Source: Clostridia bacterium
GTDB lineage: Bacteria; Bacillota; Clostridia; Christensenellales; CAG-138
Assembly: GCA_017539215.1 (NCBI GenBank)
Contig: JAFYHI010000063.1
Coordinates: 1 to 42,908, forward strand
Reading direction: 5' to 3'
Length of the DNA: 42,908 nucleotides
Shown: piece after piece, positions 8,369 to 16,819 of the stretch
Numbering within the stretch: position 1 is the stretch's first letter
How the letters are laid out: each line of letters begins with the position of its first letter
Translations under genes and position numbers: made by a program
Notes under the pieces: generated by a model
The model's input: the letters and a program-made list of their open reading frames with translations, nothing else
Told to the model about the DNA's origin: nothing
The model's database searches: none

Positions 8369-8436
8369 ATCCGCCGACCTCGGCGGGAAGGGGTGTTTGC
8401 GATATCCGCCGACCCGGGGCGGGAAGGATGTTTGCG
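8369..8436. repeat. Imperfect 33-bp tandem repeat in the gap between two genes
   Basis: Two copies, 8369-8401 and 8404-8436, differ at only a few positions and each starts ATCCGCCGACC. The second ends exactly at the stop codon of the kinase-like gene. This is probably a local duplication. Confidence 0.7.
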
Positions 8437-9066
8437 TTACAGGCCGAGGGCTGCCTCGGCCAGCGACAGCGTTTCCATAACGCTGCGTGATTCGTCCCTT
8501 AAGAGCACGGTGAAGCCCGAGCGCAAAAAACGCAGATACCGCTCACGCGAGTTTATGCGCATCAGGCCGCGGCGGTAATTGTCCATAGCGTAAGAGGGGT
8601 CGGGCTCCTGCATAAGCAACCTGTACAGAAACTGCTTGTCGCGGTCTTCACGCTCGAAAAAGCGGTCGACCGAGACCTCCGGCGCCGCAAGCATAACGAG
8701 CACATGTCCGGGGCAGGCGAGCTTTCGGAGCGTTTCAAGCGAGATATTGGTGTCGACGAACACCTTTTGCCCGCGCTCCGTAAGCCGGTCGAGCAGGCGC
8801 AGCTCCAACACCTCGCATTCGCGCGAGACGCCGTCATACCAAGCCTCGTACTCCTCGGGCGAGCGCCTTATAAAATCCCGCCAGTCCTCAAGGTCGCGGG
8901 TATAAGCAAGGCACGGGAACTCCTCTTTATCGAGCCCCGGAAGCAGAACATCGTGGTAATTTTCGCCGCAGAGTATGCCGCCGTGCTTTTGCGCCAGCAG
9001 CTTTGCCGCGGTGGACTTGCCCGCATAGGCAGTCCCTGTGATAAAATAAGCGTTTCCCGGCTGCAT
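8437..9066 (-). CDS. P-loop kinase-like / AAA-family ATPase, function unknown
   Basis: A 209-residue protein whose N-terminus is a Walker A loop, FITGTAYAGKSTAAKLLA, as in small nucleoside, shikimate or sugar kinases. A Walker B-like strand with a following Asp-Thr-Asn (KVFVDTNIS) lies near residue 105, and an Arg/Glu-rich lid-like segment (FFEREDRDKQF) near 140. The substrate cannot be told from sequence. GGGAGG precedes the ATG at good spacing and a consensus promoter stands directly upstream. It is followed by the YwaF-like membrane gene, so the two may work together, though no pathway is evident. Confidence 0.65.
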   Translation of the reverse strand: MQPGNAYFITGTAYAGKSTAAKLLAQKHGGILCGENYHDVLLPGLDKEEFPCLAYTRDLEDWRDFIRRSPEEYEAWYDGVSRECEVLELRLLDRLTERGQKVFVDTNISLETLRKLACPGHVLVMLAAPEVSVDRFFEREDRDKQFLYRLLMQEPDPSYAMDNYRRGLMRINSRERYLRFLRSGFTVLLRDESRSVMETLSLAEAALGL

Positions 9067-9087
9067 ACCGCGCCTCCCGCAGGTGAG

Positions 9088-9116
9088 AGTATAAAGCCTT
9101 TGGCCCGCGCTGTCAA
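9088..9116 (-). promoter_or_regulatory. Promoter of the kinase-like/YwaF unit
   Basis: Minus strand TTGACA (9111-9116), 17-bp spacer, TATACT (9088-9093). Confidence 0.8.
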
Positions 9117-9126
9117 GTATAACAAG

Positions 9127-9152
9127 GAGCCGCGGCGCTGCCGCCGCGGCTC
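9127..9152 (-). terminator. Hairpin after ptsI
   Basis: A 10-bp stem (GAGCCGCGGC with GCCGCGGCTC) has a six-base loop. On the minus strand the following run is only weakly T-rich (CTTGTT), so termination may be partial. Confidence 0.55.
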
Positions 9153-9165
9153 AGGCGCATATCTT

Positions 9166-10869
9166 TTACCTTACAAGGCCGGAAAGATACTCCTCGACCT
9201 CTTTTACGGTGGTCATGGAGAGCGCCTTTTGGGCGGCGCGCTCCGCCTCATCACGCGTCCAGCGGGAGATGCATTTGCGCACGCGCAGCACGCTCGGCGC
9301 GGACACGCTGAACTCCGTCAGCCCGAACGCCATAAGCAGCGGTATGAGCTTGGGGTTTGCCGCGGCCTCTCCGCACATGCCCACGGGTATGCCGGCGGCC
9401 CTGCCGCACTTTATCGTGCGCTCTATCATGCGCAGCACGGCGGGCTGCAGCGCCGAATAAAGGTACGCTACGTTGGCGTTGCCCCTGTCGCAGCTCATGG
9501 TGTAGCCCGTCAGGTCGTTGGTGCCGATGCTGAAGAAATCCGACTCTGCGGCAAGCACGTCCGCAAGCATGGCCGCGGCCGCGGTCTCTACCATTATGCC
9601 GACCTTGATATCCTTGTTGAAAGGCACGCCGAGTATCGAAAGCTCCTTTTTTAGCTCTTCGACGACGGCGCGGCCCTCGCGCAGCTCCTCGACGCAGGTG
9701 ATGAGCGGGAACATAATGCGGATATCGCCAAAGGCGCTTGCCCGCAGTATCGCGCGGAGCTGGGTCTTGAACAGGTCGCGGTTTTTAAGGCAGTAGCGTA
9801 TCGCGCGGAAGCCCATAAATGGGTTGTCCTCGCGCTCGAGGCCCATATAGGGGATCTCCTTGTCGCCGCCTATGTCAAGCGTGCGGATGATGAGCGGCTT
9901 GCCCTTTAATATGAGCGCGGCCTTGCGGTATGCCTCGAACTGCTCCTCCTCGGTGGGAACGGAGGTCCTGTCCATAAACAGGAACTCGGTGCGGAAAAGG
10001 CCCACGCCCTCGCCGTCAAACTCCATGACCTTTGCCGCGTCGTCGGGTTTGCCTATATTGCAGACCAGCTCATACTCCGCCCCGTCGGCGCCCACCGTGG
10101 GCTTGCCGCGGAACCGTTCGAGCTCGGCGCGCTCCTTTAAGAAGCGCTCGCGCTTTTCGGTGTATTCGTTAAGCTCGTCAAACGAAGGGTCGGGTATTAC
10201 TGCGCCCGCCGTGCCGTCCACTATGACGGGCTGCCCGTCGCGCAGAACGCTCAAAGCGTTGGGCACGCTGAGCACCGCGGGTATTTCAAGCGCACGGGCG
10301 AGTATCGCCGAATGCGAGGTCTTGCCGCCCGTTTCGGTGATTATGCCGACGATATTGCCTTTTTTTATGCCGGCGGTGACCGACGGGGTAAGCTCACGGG
10401 TCAACAGCACCGTGCCCTTTGGAGCGTCGTCGACCCTGACCTGACGCCGGCCAAGCAGTATGCGCAAAAGCCCAGATTTTATGTCGCGCACGTCCGCCGC
10501 GCGCTGACGCATCATCTCATCCTCCATGGACGAGAAAATGCTTATGAACATATCGCACATGGCCTCATACGCGGCCTCGGCGCATTGACCGCCCGTTATA
10601 AGGTTTTCGGTCTCGCCCTTTAAGGCGGGGTCGTTTATAAGCGATATATGGCCCTCCATTATAAGGGCTTCCTTCTCTCCCGCGGCGGCTCGCAGAGCGG
10701 CGGCGTCGCGCTCGGTCTCGGCTATGAGTTCATTCACCGCATTGCGGAACCTTTCGACCTCTGCGGCGGGGTCCTCGACCGAGTGTGGGGTGTATTCAAG
10801 GGAGGCTTCTTCAAGCAGCAGTATCTTTCCGATGCCGATGCCGTCGGAGGCTGCCGTGCCTTTGATCAT
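9166..10869 (-). CDS. ptsI: PTS enzyme I (phosphoenolpyruvate-protein phosphotransferase)
   Basis: Cytoplasmic enzyme that takes phosphate from phosphoenolpyruvate and passes it to HPr, the first step of all PTS sugar uptake. At 567 residues it is full length. The phosphorylated histidine is in GGKTSHSAILAR (about His186). The PEP-binding barrel follows, with GLFRTEFLFMDR and the C-terminal IGTNDLTGYTMSCDRGN signature. The ATG at 10869 is chosen over the TTG at 10887 because AGAGGTG lies between them. It is the last gene of fruR-fruK-fruA-ptsH-ptsI, separated from ptsH by a strong intercistronic hairpin. Confidence 0.97.
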   Translation of the reverse strand: MIKGTAASDGIGIGKILLLEEASLEYTPHSVEDPAAEVERFRNAVNELIAETERDAAALRAAAGEKEALIMEGHISLINDPALKGETENLITGGQCAEAAYEAMCDMFISIFSSMEDEMMRQRAADVRDIKSGLLRILLGRRQVRVDDAPKGTVLLTRELTPSVTAGIKKGNIVGIITETGGKTSHSAILARALEIPAVLSVPNALSVLRDGQPVIVDGTAGAVIPDPSFDELNEYTEKRERFLKERAELERFRGKPTVGADGAEYELVCNIGKPDDAAKVMEFDGEGVGLFRTEFLFMDRTSVPTEEEQFEAYRKAALILKGKPLIIRTLDIGGDKEIPYMGLEREDNPFMGFRAIRYCLKNRDLFKTQLRAILRASAFGDIRIMFPLITCVEELREGRAVVEELKKELSILGVPFNKDIKVGIMVETAAAAMLADVLAAESDFFSIGTNDLTGYTMSCDRGNANVAYLYSALQPAVLRMIERTIKCGRAAGIPVGMCGEAAANPKLIPLLMAFGLTEFSVSAPSVLRVRKCISRWTRDEAERAAQKALSMTTVKEVEEYLSGLVR

Positions 10870-10894
10870 TCCGTTCACCTCTTTCAATAGAATG

Positions 10895-10918
10895 CGGCCC
10901 CCGTTTTGCCGGGGGCCG
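10895..10918 (-). promoter_or_regulatory. Intercistronic hairpin between ptsH and ptsI
   Basis: A perfect 9-bp GC stem (CGGCCCCCG / CGGGGGCCG) with a six-base loop. There is no T tract on the minus strand, so it looks more like an mRNA processing or stabilising hairpin, or a leaky attenuator setting the HPr to enzyme I ratio, than a full terminator. Confidence 0.5.
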
Positions 10919-10927
10919 TGTGGATGA

Positions 10928-11191
10928 TTACTCGCCGAAGCCGTTCTCGATCATGCTGGAAGCGGCGTTGATGGCGTCTTCCTCTCGCGCGCCGTCACAG
11001 ACGAGATCGATCTCGCTCCCGCCCTTGATGCAGGCGGCCATGATGAGCATGGGGCTCTTGGCGTTGACCTCTTTGCCGTTGAAGCGGATGGTCACGGAGC
11101 AGGGAAAGTGCGACATGGCGGTGGCGAAGTTGGTGGCGGGGCGCATATGCAGACCCTGGGCGTTCTTGATGGTGAAGTGTTTCTGGATCAT
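10928..11191 (-). CDS. ptsH: Phosphocarrier protein HPr
   Basis: An 87-residue small phosphocarrier between enzyme I and the sugar-specific EIIA domains. With the ATG at 11191 the active-site histidine in GLHMRPA is residue 15 and the regulatory serine in NAKSPML is residue 46, the canonical positions. The Ser46 site fits HPr kinase/CcpA catabolite control as in Bacillota. An AAGGAG site precedes this ATG; the upstream in-frame start at 11209 would bury it. The usual Ile-Met after Ser46 is Pro-Met here, a small departure at the kinase recognition site. Confidence 0.96.
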   Translation of the reverse strand: MIQKHFTIKNAQGLHMRPATNFATAMSHFPCSVTIRFNGKEVNAKSPMLIMAACIKGGSEIDLVCDGAREEDAINAASSMIENGFGE

Positions 11192-11211
11192 ATTGGTTCT
11201 CCTTTTCAAGT

Positions 11212-13146
11212 TTAGTCTTCGTTTTTGATGGGGCGCTTCAGCAGGGCGAGCATGAGCATGCCCACTACCGCGCCAGCAGCAAGCGCCAGCAGGTACAAGA
11301 GAGGCTTGCCTATGGTGGGAACTACGAATATGCCGCCGTGGGGCGCCATAAGCGTGCAGTTGAACAGCCAGGAAAGGCCGCCTGCGACGGCGGAGCCGAG
11401 AGCGCAGGAGGGTATGACCTTTAAGGGGTACGCCGCCGCATAGGGGATAGCGCCCTCGGTTATGAACGAGAGGCCCATGACTATGTTGACGACGCCGTTC
11501 TTGCGCTCGTCGGCGGTCCAGCGGTTCCTGAAGAATATGGTGGACAGCGCGATCGCAAGCGGTGGCACCATACCGCCTATCATGACGGAGGCCATTACCT
11601 GATAGCTTTCGGTGGTGGCGGAGGCAAGCATGCCGGTGCCGAATACGTAGGCCGCCTTGTTGAGGGGGCCGCCCATGTCGATGGACATCATTGCGCCCAA
11701 AATGCAGCCAAGAACCACGCCGAGGTTATGCTCATTGAGCCAGAGCAGGCCGCTTGAAAGCGCGTTGTTGATAACGCCCATTATGGGGTTGACGGCGCAC
11801 ATCATAACGGCCACCATGCCGAGGCCGGCAAGCGGGTAAATGAGAACTGGCTTTAAGCCCTCCAGCGCACGGGGGAGCTTGTCGCAAAGCTTTTCAAAGA
11901 GCTTTAAGAGCCAGCCTGCGAGGAAGCCCGCAAGCAGCGCGCCCAGGAACCCGGAGGGTATTGTGGAGACCGCGCCGGGGTCGGCGAAGGTCGCGCCGTT
12001 GGAGGCGAGGAAGCCGCCCACAACGCCCACGAGCAGGCCGGGCCTGTCTGCAATGGACATGGCGATGAAGCCCGCGAGTATCGGGAGCATGAAGTTGAAC
12101 GCATAGCCGCCCATGGCCTTGAACCACGCGGCGACGGGGGTGACGGAGCCGAAATTGCCGTCCATCGGCACGCCCTTTGCGGCGTCGATGAGGAACGCTA
12201 TCGCAATGAAAATGCCGCCTGCCACGACGAAGGGCAGCATGTGCGAAACGCCGTTCATAAGGTGCTTATAAAGCCTGCGGCCGAAGCTCTCGTTCCCGAC
12301 GGACGCCGTGACCTCGGCCTTTTTGTCGGCCTTGAACACGGGCGCCTCGCCGTTTAAGATCCTGCCTATGAGCTCCTCGGGCTTGTGTATGCCGTCGGCA
12401 ACCTTGGTGGACCAGACGGGCTTGCCGTCAAAGCGGGCGGTATCCACGCTCTTGTCGGCGGCGATTATTATTCCGTCGCAGTTGGCAATGTCCTCGGCGG
12501 TCAGCACGTTCTTGGCGCCGCCGGAGCCGTTGGTCTCTACCTTTATGGGCACGCCCAGCTTTTCGCCGGCCTTGGCCAGCGCCTCAGCCGCCATGTAGGT
12601 GTGCGCTATGCCCGTGGGGCAGGCGGTGACGGCCAGCACGCGATATCCCTCCTTTTTGGGGGCGGGAGCCGCGGCGGCCTCTTCGGGGAACTTCTCGGTC
12701 TCCTTGGCGTCGATAAGCGCAAGGAATTCCTCGGGAGATTTGGCATTTTTGAGCTTTTCGGTGAAGTCGGTATCCATCAAAAGCTGCATCATGCGGGCAA
12801 GCACCTCCATGTGCACGTCACCGTCGGTGGTGGCCGCGATCATGAACAGCAGCTTGCAGGGGTCGCCGTCGGGAGAGCCGTAGTCCACTCCCGCGGGCGC
12901 GGTCATCGCCGTGAGCGCGGGCGCCTTGACGGCCTCGCTCTTGGCGTGGGGGATGGCGATCTCCATGCCGATCGCGGTGGTGCCCAGCGCCTCACGCGCA
13001 AGGATGCCCTCCCGGTACACGGCTGTGTCGTTAAGGCTGCCGCACTTCTCGTGAAGCCCGATCAGCATTTCGATCGCTTCGGACTTGTCTGCCGGTGAGG
13101 CGCCTATACGGATGCCCTCCTTCTTCAGTAAATCTGTGATACGCAT
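11212..13146 (-). CDS. fruA: Fructose-specific PTS transporter EIIABC
   Basis: A 644-residue membrane permease that imports fructose as fructose-1-phosphate. Domain order is A-B-C. EIIA (1-150) has the phosphorylated histidine in AIPHAKSEA (His67). EIIB (about 168-265) has the phosphocysteine in VTACPTGIAHTYMAAEAL (Cys176). The EIIC membrane domain (about 290-640) has repeated hydrophobic helices. The linker between A and B is Ala/Pro/Glu-rich. AGGAGGGATCAT places the start. It sits 13 bases after fruK and 20 before ptsH, so one sugar operon carries its own specific and general PTS parts. Confidence 0.95.
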   Translation of the reverse strand: MRITDLLKKEGIRIGASPADKSEAIEMLIGLHEKCGSLNDTAVYREGILAREALGTTAIGMEIAIPHAKSEAVKAPALTAMTAPAGVDYGSPDGDPCKLLFMIAATTDGDVHMEVLARMMQLLMDTDFTEKLKNAKSPEEFLALIDAKETEKFPEEAAAAPAPKKEGYRVLAVTACPTGIAHTYMAAEALAKAGEKLGVPIKVETNGSGGAKNVLTAEDIANCDGIIIAADKSVDTARFDGKPVWSTKVADGIHKPEELIGRILNGEAPVFKADKKAEVTASVGNESFGRRLYKHLMNGVSHMLPFVVAGGIFIAIAFLIDAAKGVPMDGNFGSVTPVAAWFKAMGGYAFNFMLPILAGFIAMSIADRPGLLVGVVGGFLASNGATFADPGAVSTIPSGFLGALLAGFLAGWLLKLFEKLCDKLPRALEGLKPVLIYPLAGLGMVAVMMCAVNPIMGVINNALSSGLLWLNEHNLGVVLGCILGAMMSIDMGGPLNKAAYVFGTGMLASATTESYQVMASVMIGGMVPPLAIALSTIFFRNRWTADERKNGVVNIVMGLSFITEGAIPYAAAYPLKVIPSCALGSAVAGGLSWLFNCTLMAPHGGIFVVPTIGKPLLYLLALAAGAVVGMLMLALLKRPIKNED

Positions 13147-13159
13147 ATGATCCCTCCTG

Positions 13160-14074
13160 TCAGGATTTTGATTCGAATAATGCCATAAGCTCGTCTATCT
13201 TTTCCCTTGTGGCAAGCCCCGGCAGGAAGGCCGTTGCATTGCCGCACGCGCTGCCGAGCCTGAGCGCGTAGGCGTAATCCCCCCTGCGGATGCAGCCCGC
13301 CACGAACCCGGCGACCATGGAGTCGCCCGAGCCCACGGTATTGAGCACCGTGCCCTTTATAACGCCCTCCTTATGGACGGCGCCCGTTTCGTCAAGCAGC
13401 ATCGCGCCGTCGCCGCCAAGCGAAACGAGCACGTTCCTTGCGCCCATCTCCTGCAGCTTTTGCGCATAGAGCAGGGTGGTCTTTTCATCCTCGACGGGCA
13501 CGCCGAATATCTCGGATATCTCCTGCCTGTTGGGCTTGATGAGGAAAGGACGGTATTTGAGCGAGTTTACAAGCAGCCTCTTCGTGGCGTCCACGGCCAC
13601 AAGCACCCCGCGCCCGTCTATGCGGGCGAGTATGCGCTCGTAAACGTCGTCGGGCACGGTCTTGGGAATGCTGCCGGAGAGTATCAGCGTGTCCCCCTCG
13701 CGCAGAGCGTCGGTCTTCTGCATAAACGCGTCAAATTCCTCTGGCCCGATATGCGGCCCCTGCCCGTTTATCTCGGTCTCCCCGTCGGACTTTATCTTTA
13801 CGTTGATGCGCGAAACGCCCTCTTTAAGATGTATGAAATCCGTCCTGATGCCGGCCTCGCGGGTGCCGCGCTCTATCGCCTCGCCCGTAAACCCCGCGAC
13901 GAACCCAAGCGCCGTTGTTTCAAGCCCAAGCTCCGCCAAAACGTGCGACACGTTTATCCCCTTGCCGCCGAAGTAATACTCCTCGCTTGAGGTGCGGTTC
14001 GTTATGCCCGGAACAAGCCTGTCGATATGCACGACGTAGTCTATGGACGGGTTTAGCGTTACGGTATAGATCAT
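13160..14074 (-). CDS. fruK: 1-phosphofructokinase
   Basis: A 304-residue PfkB-family sugar kinase that turns fructose-1-phosphate into fructose-1,6-bisphosphate. The N-terminus MIYTVTLNPSIDYVV, the GGKGINVSHVL substrate loop and the C-terminal GSGDSMVAGF anion hole with the catalytic Asp are typical. The start ATG overlaps the fruR stop (ATGA) and has AAGGAGG upstream, so it is translationally coupled to the regulator. The genes before and after it make the fructose-1-phosphate assignment firmer than the family alone would. Confidence 0.95.
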   Translation of the reverse strand: MIYTVTLNPSIDYVVHIDRLVPGITNRTSSEEYYFGGKGINVSHVLAELGLETTALGFVAGFTGEAIERGTREAGIRTDFIHLKEGVSRINVKIKSDGETEINGQGPHIGPEEFDAFMQKTDALREGDTLILSGSIPKTVPDDVYERILARIDGRGVLVAVDATKRLLVNSLKYRPFLIKPNRQEISEIFGVPVEDEKTTLLYAQKLQEMGARNVLVSLGGDGAMLLDETGAVHKEGVIKGTVLNTVGSGDSMVAGFVAGCIRRGDYAYALRLGSACGNATAFLPGLATREKIDELMALFESKS

Positions 14075-14817
14075 TTGCCGACCTCCTTAACTATGGTCAA
14101 TTCGCCGATCCTGCCCTTGGGACATTTATCGGTCAATATACAGCAGGCGTCCGCCCGTGAGAAGGTCACGGGGAACACCCGGTTGAATTTGGTACGGTCC
14201 GCCAGCACGAACGCCACAAAGCTCCGCTCTATCGCGGCGGCCTTTACGCTGGCCTCCTCCGCGTCGGGGGTGGTAAAGCCCTCGTCCTCGGTGATGCCGT
14301 TCGTACCCATGAACGCCTTTGTGAAATTGTATTTCATAAGCCCCCGAAGGGCCTCCGCGCCGACTATCGCCTCGGTCTCGGGGCGGAGCCTGCCGCCAAT
14401 GAGATGCACCTTGAAACCGGCCGAAAGCAGCCTGTATGCATGCAGTACGCCGTTTGTCACATAGGTGGCGTTTGCGTTGGTCAGGTGCGGTATCATGCAC
14501 GCTGTTGTTGTGCCCGAGTCGATGAAAACAAAGTCGTCGTCCCGTATGAGCGTTGCGGCATACGCGGCTATCATGTCCTTTTCGGCAAACATCTGCTGTT
14601 CGCGCCTTGATACGCGCTCCTCAAAAAGGCCCATCTGCCGTATGGAAGCCGCCCCGCCGAACACCTTTTGAAGCTTGCCCGCCTTTGCAAGCGCGTTAAG
14701 GTCGCGCCTGACCGTGGCCTCGGACGCGCCGAGCCGCGCGCTTAAGCCCGCGACGGTCGCCGTGCCGTCGGCGCTCAACTGATCCAATATTATCCGATAC
14801 CTTTCCTGTGCAAGCAT
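14071..14817 (-). CDS. fruR: DeoR-family regulator of the fructose operon
   Basis: A 248-residue transcription factor. The N-terminal DeoR helix-turn-helix is clear (RYRIILDQL, then LGASEATVRRDLNAL), followed by a sugar-phosphate-sensing domain with DSGTTTACMIPHL and VGAEALRGLM. In relatives the effector is fructose-1-phosphate and binding relieves repression. It is the first gene of the operon, so it is likely autoregulated from the promoter at 14835-14863. The ribosome binding site GAGGTG stands before its ATG. Confidence 0.92.
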   Translation of the reverse strand: MLAQERYRIILDQLSADGTATVAGLSARLGASEATVRRDLNALAKAGKLQKVFGGAASIRQMGLFEERVSRREQQMFAEKDMIAAYAATLIRDDDFVFIDSGTTTACMIPHLTNANATYVTNGVLHAYRLLSAGFKVHLIGGRLRPETEAIVGAEALRGLMKYNFTKAFMGTNGITEDEGFTTPDAEEASVKAAAIERSFVAFVLADRTKFNRVFPVTFSRADACCILTDKCPKGRIGELTIVKEVGK

Positions 14818-14834
14818 GGTTTCACCTCACCAAT

Positions 14835-14863
14835 ATAATATACGCGTACTCGATCAAAGTCAA
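14835..14863 (-). promoter_or_regulatory. Promoter of the fruR-fruK-fruA-ptsH-ptsI operon
   Basis: Minus strand TTGACT (14858-14863), 17-bp spacer, TATTAT (14835-14840). The leader is short, about 15 bases. Confidence 0.85.
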
Positions 14864-15078
14864 GCATTTTCTTTCAAAATCTTCATATTTTTTGCAGGAT
14901 TTTTTCGAATTTGACGGAAGCGGGCATGGCATGCGACGTTGTCGTCCTCTGCCCGGAGGCAAACGGGCGATACCGATGCGCGCCCGGCCCCTGTCAGCGG
15001 TCAGATCGGAGAACTCGCTCTGCCTGCGAAAAGAAAGGTCATATGCCCGGACCCGTATGAAACGCACTCAAAAAACTC
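14864..15078. other. Divergent intergenic region between fruR and phosphofructokinase genes
   Basis: The two divergent promoters lie about 215 bp apart. No small gene is supported here, although open frames exist by chance in GC-rich sequence. I see no clear operator. Confidence 0.35.
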
Positions 15079-15107
15079 TTGCATTTTCGGGAAAACCGTA
15101 TTATAAT
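15079..15107 (+). promoter_or_regulatory. Promoter of the phosphofructokinase gene
   Basis: TTGCAT (15079-15084), 17-bp spacer, TATAAT (15102-15107). Confidence 0.8.
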
Positions 15108-15201
15108 TCCATTTCCGGACGCGGAAACGCGGCGGAGCCCCGCGGGGCAGGTAAATGATATGAAGAAGAAAAAGAAACCAATAAAAGAGGAGAACACCAA
15201 G

Positions 15202-16263
15202 ATGAGGAAGATCGGCATACTTACCGGCGGCGGCGACTGTCCGGGTCTTAACGCCGTTATCAGGGGCGTTGTCGAAAAGTGCGCGGAGGCCGGTATGGAG
15301 GTCTTCGGGTTCCACAACGGCTGGCGCGGCGCGATGCGCGCGCAGGGGCATTGGCTGACTCTGGCCGAGGTAGAAGGCATTCAGACCATGGGCGGCACCA
15401 TAATAGGCAGCTCGCGCACCAACGTGATGGCCGATCCAAACGGTCCCAACACCATTATTGAGGTCCTGAAGGCGCTTGACCTTGAGGGCGTTGTTGCAAT
15501 AGGCGGCGACGACACTCTGGGCGTTGCGAACGAGCTGAGGAAGCGCGGCATCAACGTGATAGGCGTGCCCAAGACGATAGACAACGACCTTTCCTGCACG
15601 GACTACACCTTTGGATTTGAGACCGCGTCGAACATTGCGATGGAGGCGATAGACCGCCTGCAGACCACCGCAAAGGCGCACTCCAGGTGCATAGTCGTTG
15701 AGTGCATGGGCCGTCACACCGGCTGGATAGCCCTGCAGGCGGGCCTCGCCGCGAACGCTCATCTCGTGCTCATACCCGAGTTCCCCAAGACCTTTGACGA
15801 GATAGTCTCCCTTGTGCGGCGCAGGTATCTGCGCGGCGACCGCTACACGATAATCGTTGTGGCGGAGGGATTTGAGCTGAAGGACGGCGAGTCCATAGAC
15901 GTTGGCACCGACGCGTTCGGCAACAAGCTCCTTCTGCAGAAGAACCTTGCGAAGCACCTCTCCGACATGATCGAGAACGCCATGAGGAACGATCCGCTCC
16001 TCGGGCAGGACGCTCAGTTCTTCGAGTGCCGCCACGTGGTGCTCGGCCACGTTCAGCGCGGCGGCGCGCCCTGCGCCTTTGACCGCGTGCTGGGGACCCG
16101 CCTCGGCATAAAGGCCGGCGAGCTCGTCGTCGAGAAGAACTACGGCAACATGGTCGGCATGAGCAGCAACCAGATCGTCGCCGCTGATCTCGATAAGGCC
16201 GTCACCGTCCGCAAGGAAGTCGACCGCGAATTCTATGAGGCCGCAAGCCTGTATTTCAAATAA
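15202..16263 (+). CDS. 6-phosphofructokinase, PPi-dependent type by its key residues
   Basis: A 353-residue glycolytic enzyme phosphorylating fructose-6-phosphate. The phosphoryl-donor loop reads GGDDTLG and the substrate loop VPKTIDNDL. The Asp in GGDD (Gly in ATP enzymes) and the Lys in PKTIDND (Gly in ATP enzymes such as E. coli PfkA) are the established marks of pyrophosphate-using PFKs. Other family signatures are GGGDCPGLNAVIRG and CIVVECMGRHTGW. The ATG at 15202 has AGAGGAG nine bases upstream; the frame is open further back to 15079. The last 24 bases are repeated at 17381-17404 around an inserted cassette. Donor choice is inferred from residues. Confidence 0.92.
   Translation: MRKIGILTGGGDCPGLNAVIRGVVEKCAEAGMEVFGFHNGWRGAMRAQGHWLTLAEVEGIQTMGGTIIGSSRTNVMADPNGPNTIIEVLKALDLEGVVAIGGDDTLGVANELRKRGINVIGVPKTIDNDLSCTDYTFGFETASNIAMEAIDRLQTTAKAHSRCIVVECMGRHTGWIALQAGLAANAHLVLIPEFPKTFDEIVSLVRRRYLRGDRYTIIVVAEGFELKDGESIDVGTDAFGNKLLLQKNLAKHLSDMIENAMRNDPLLGQDAQFFECRHVVLGHVQRGGAPCAFDRVLGTRLGIKAGELVVEKNYGNMVGMSSNQIVAADLDKAVTVRKEVDREFYEAASLYFK
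16240..16263 (+). repeat. Left copy of a 24-nt direct repeat (3' end of the phosphofructokinase gene)
   Basis: Matches 17381-17404 at 23 of 24 positions and includes the gene's last seven codons and TAA stop. With the right copy it brackets the AT-rich cassette 16264-17404. Confidence 0.85.
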
Positions 16264-16280
16264 TTCCGCGAAAGCAAACC

Positions 16281-16307
16281 GCTGGGGAGCGACGCTCCCC
16301 AGCTTTA
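16281..16307 (+). terminator. Terminator after the current phosphofructokinase stop
   Basis: An 11-bp perfect inverted repeat (GCTGGGGAGCG / CGCTCCCCAGC) around one base, then a short T run. It lies inside the cassette, so the cassette appears to bring its own terminator. Confidence 0.65.
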
Positions 16308-16427
16308 ATGTGCGATTGTCAATAATTGATAAGAAAGCACTAAAATATTATCCAAGTAAAAGCGTTCAGCATTTTCTACTGAATGCTTAATCTTTGAGCC
16401 GATTAGCATTATTTGGCCGCTCTGGCT

Positions 16428-16565
16428 TTAGTCTTCGTCGCTCTCCTTTTGAGCAGAGGCGGTTAACTCCATCATCTTTTGCGCATAGGTGGCACCATCG
16501 ATTTCCTCACATGCATACTGACGCATCAATTCATCAATCTGGGCTTTAAGTTCTTCTCTGGTCAT
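16428..16565 (-). CDS. Small acidic hypothetical protein of the cassette (45 aa)
   Basis: ATG at 16565 has GAGGAGG nine bases upstream. The product begins MTREELKAQIDELMRQYA, is predicted mostly helical and ends in an acidic tail (ESDED). It follows the zinc-finger gene by 36 bases on the same strand. It is not recognised. Good ribosome binding site, gene-like composition and operon position support it as real despite its size. Confidence 0.65.
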   Translation of the reverse strand: MTREELKAQIDELMRQYACEEIDGATYAQKMMELTASAQKESDED

Positions 16566-16601
16566 TTCAGATCCTCCTCAAATCTTTATGATATCTGGCC
16601 G

Positions 16602-16802
16602 TTATTCGTCCTCGTTATCCTCCTTTATAACACTCCAAAAATCTTCATGCGATTCGTAAATATTCGATGCAGAAATGCTATTCTTGTGTCCGCATACTGT
16701 GCATTTCCAGATATAGTGATGATCATCGAAGCCCTCTTGAAAGTTTAGGTATGCTCCACAGCGGTCACACCACCAATCGATGTTAGGGAACCTTTCACTC
16801 AT
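16602..16802 (-). CDS. Small zinc-finger protein of the cassette (66 aa)
   Basis: Contains two CxxC pairs, WWCDRCGAYLN and WKCTVCGHKN, separated by GFDDHHYIW, a compact zinc ribbon like small proteins labelled Sec23/Sec24-type zinc finger in gut Clostridia (from memory, not checked). The tail is acidic. AGGGAGGAG precedes the ATG. It starts 17 bases after the membrane protein gene and is second in the three-gene unit. No function is known to me; an accessory or regulatory role is possible. Confidence 0.75.
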   Translation of the reverse strand: MSERFPNIDWWCDRCGAYLNFQEGFDDHHYIWKCTVCGHKNSISASNIYESHEDFWSVIKEDNEDE

Positions 16803-16819
16803 TGTTTTTTCTCCTCCCT

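Noticed and set aside
8369-8436. 33-bp tandem repeat as a regulatory array
   Set aside because: Only two copies, between co-directional genes and ending at a stop codon, with no promoter near. A simple duplication is more likely.
8704-9654. 316-residue plus-strand ORF
   Set aside because: It mirrors the kinase-like gene and ptsI, and its sequence is His/Arg/Gly-rich as in antisense frames of GC-rich genes.
15001-16050. 349-residue minus-strand ORF
   Set aside because: It is antisense to the phosphofructokinase, with no ribosome site or family match.
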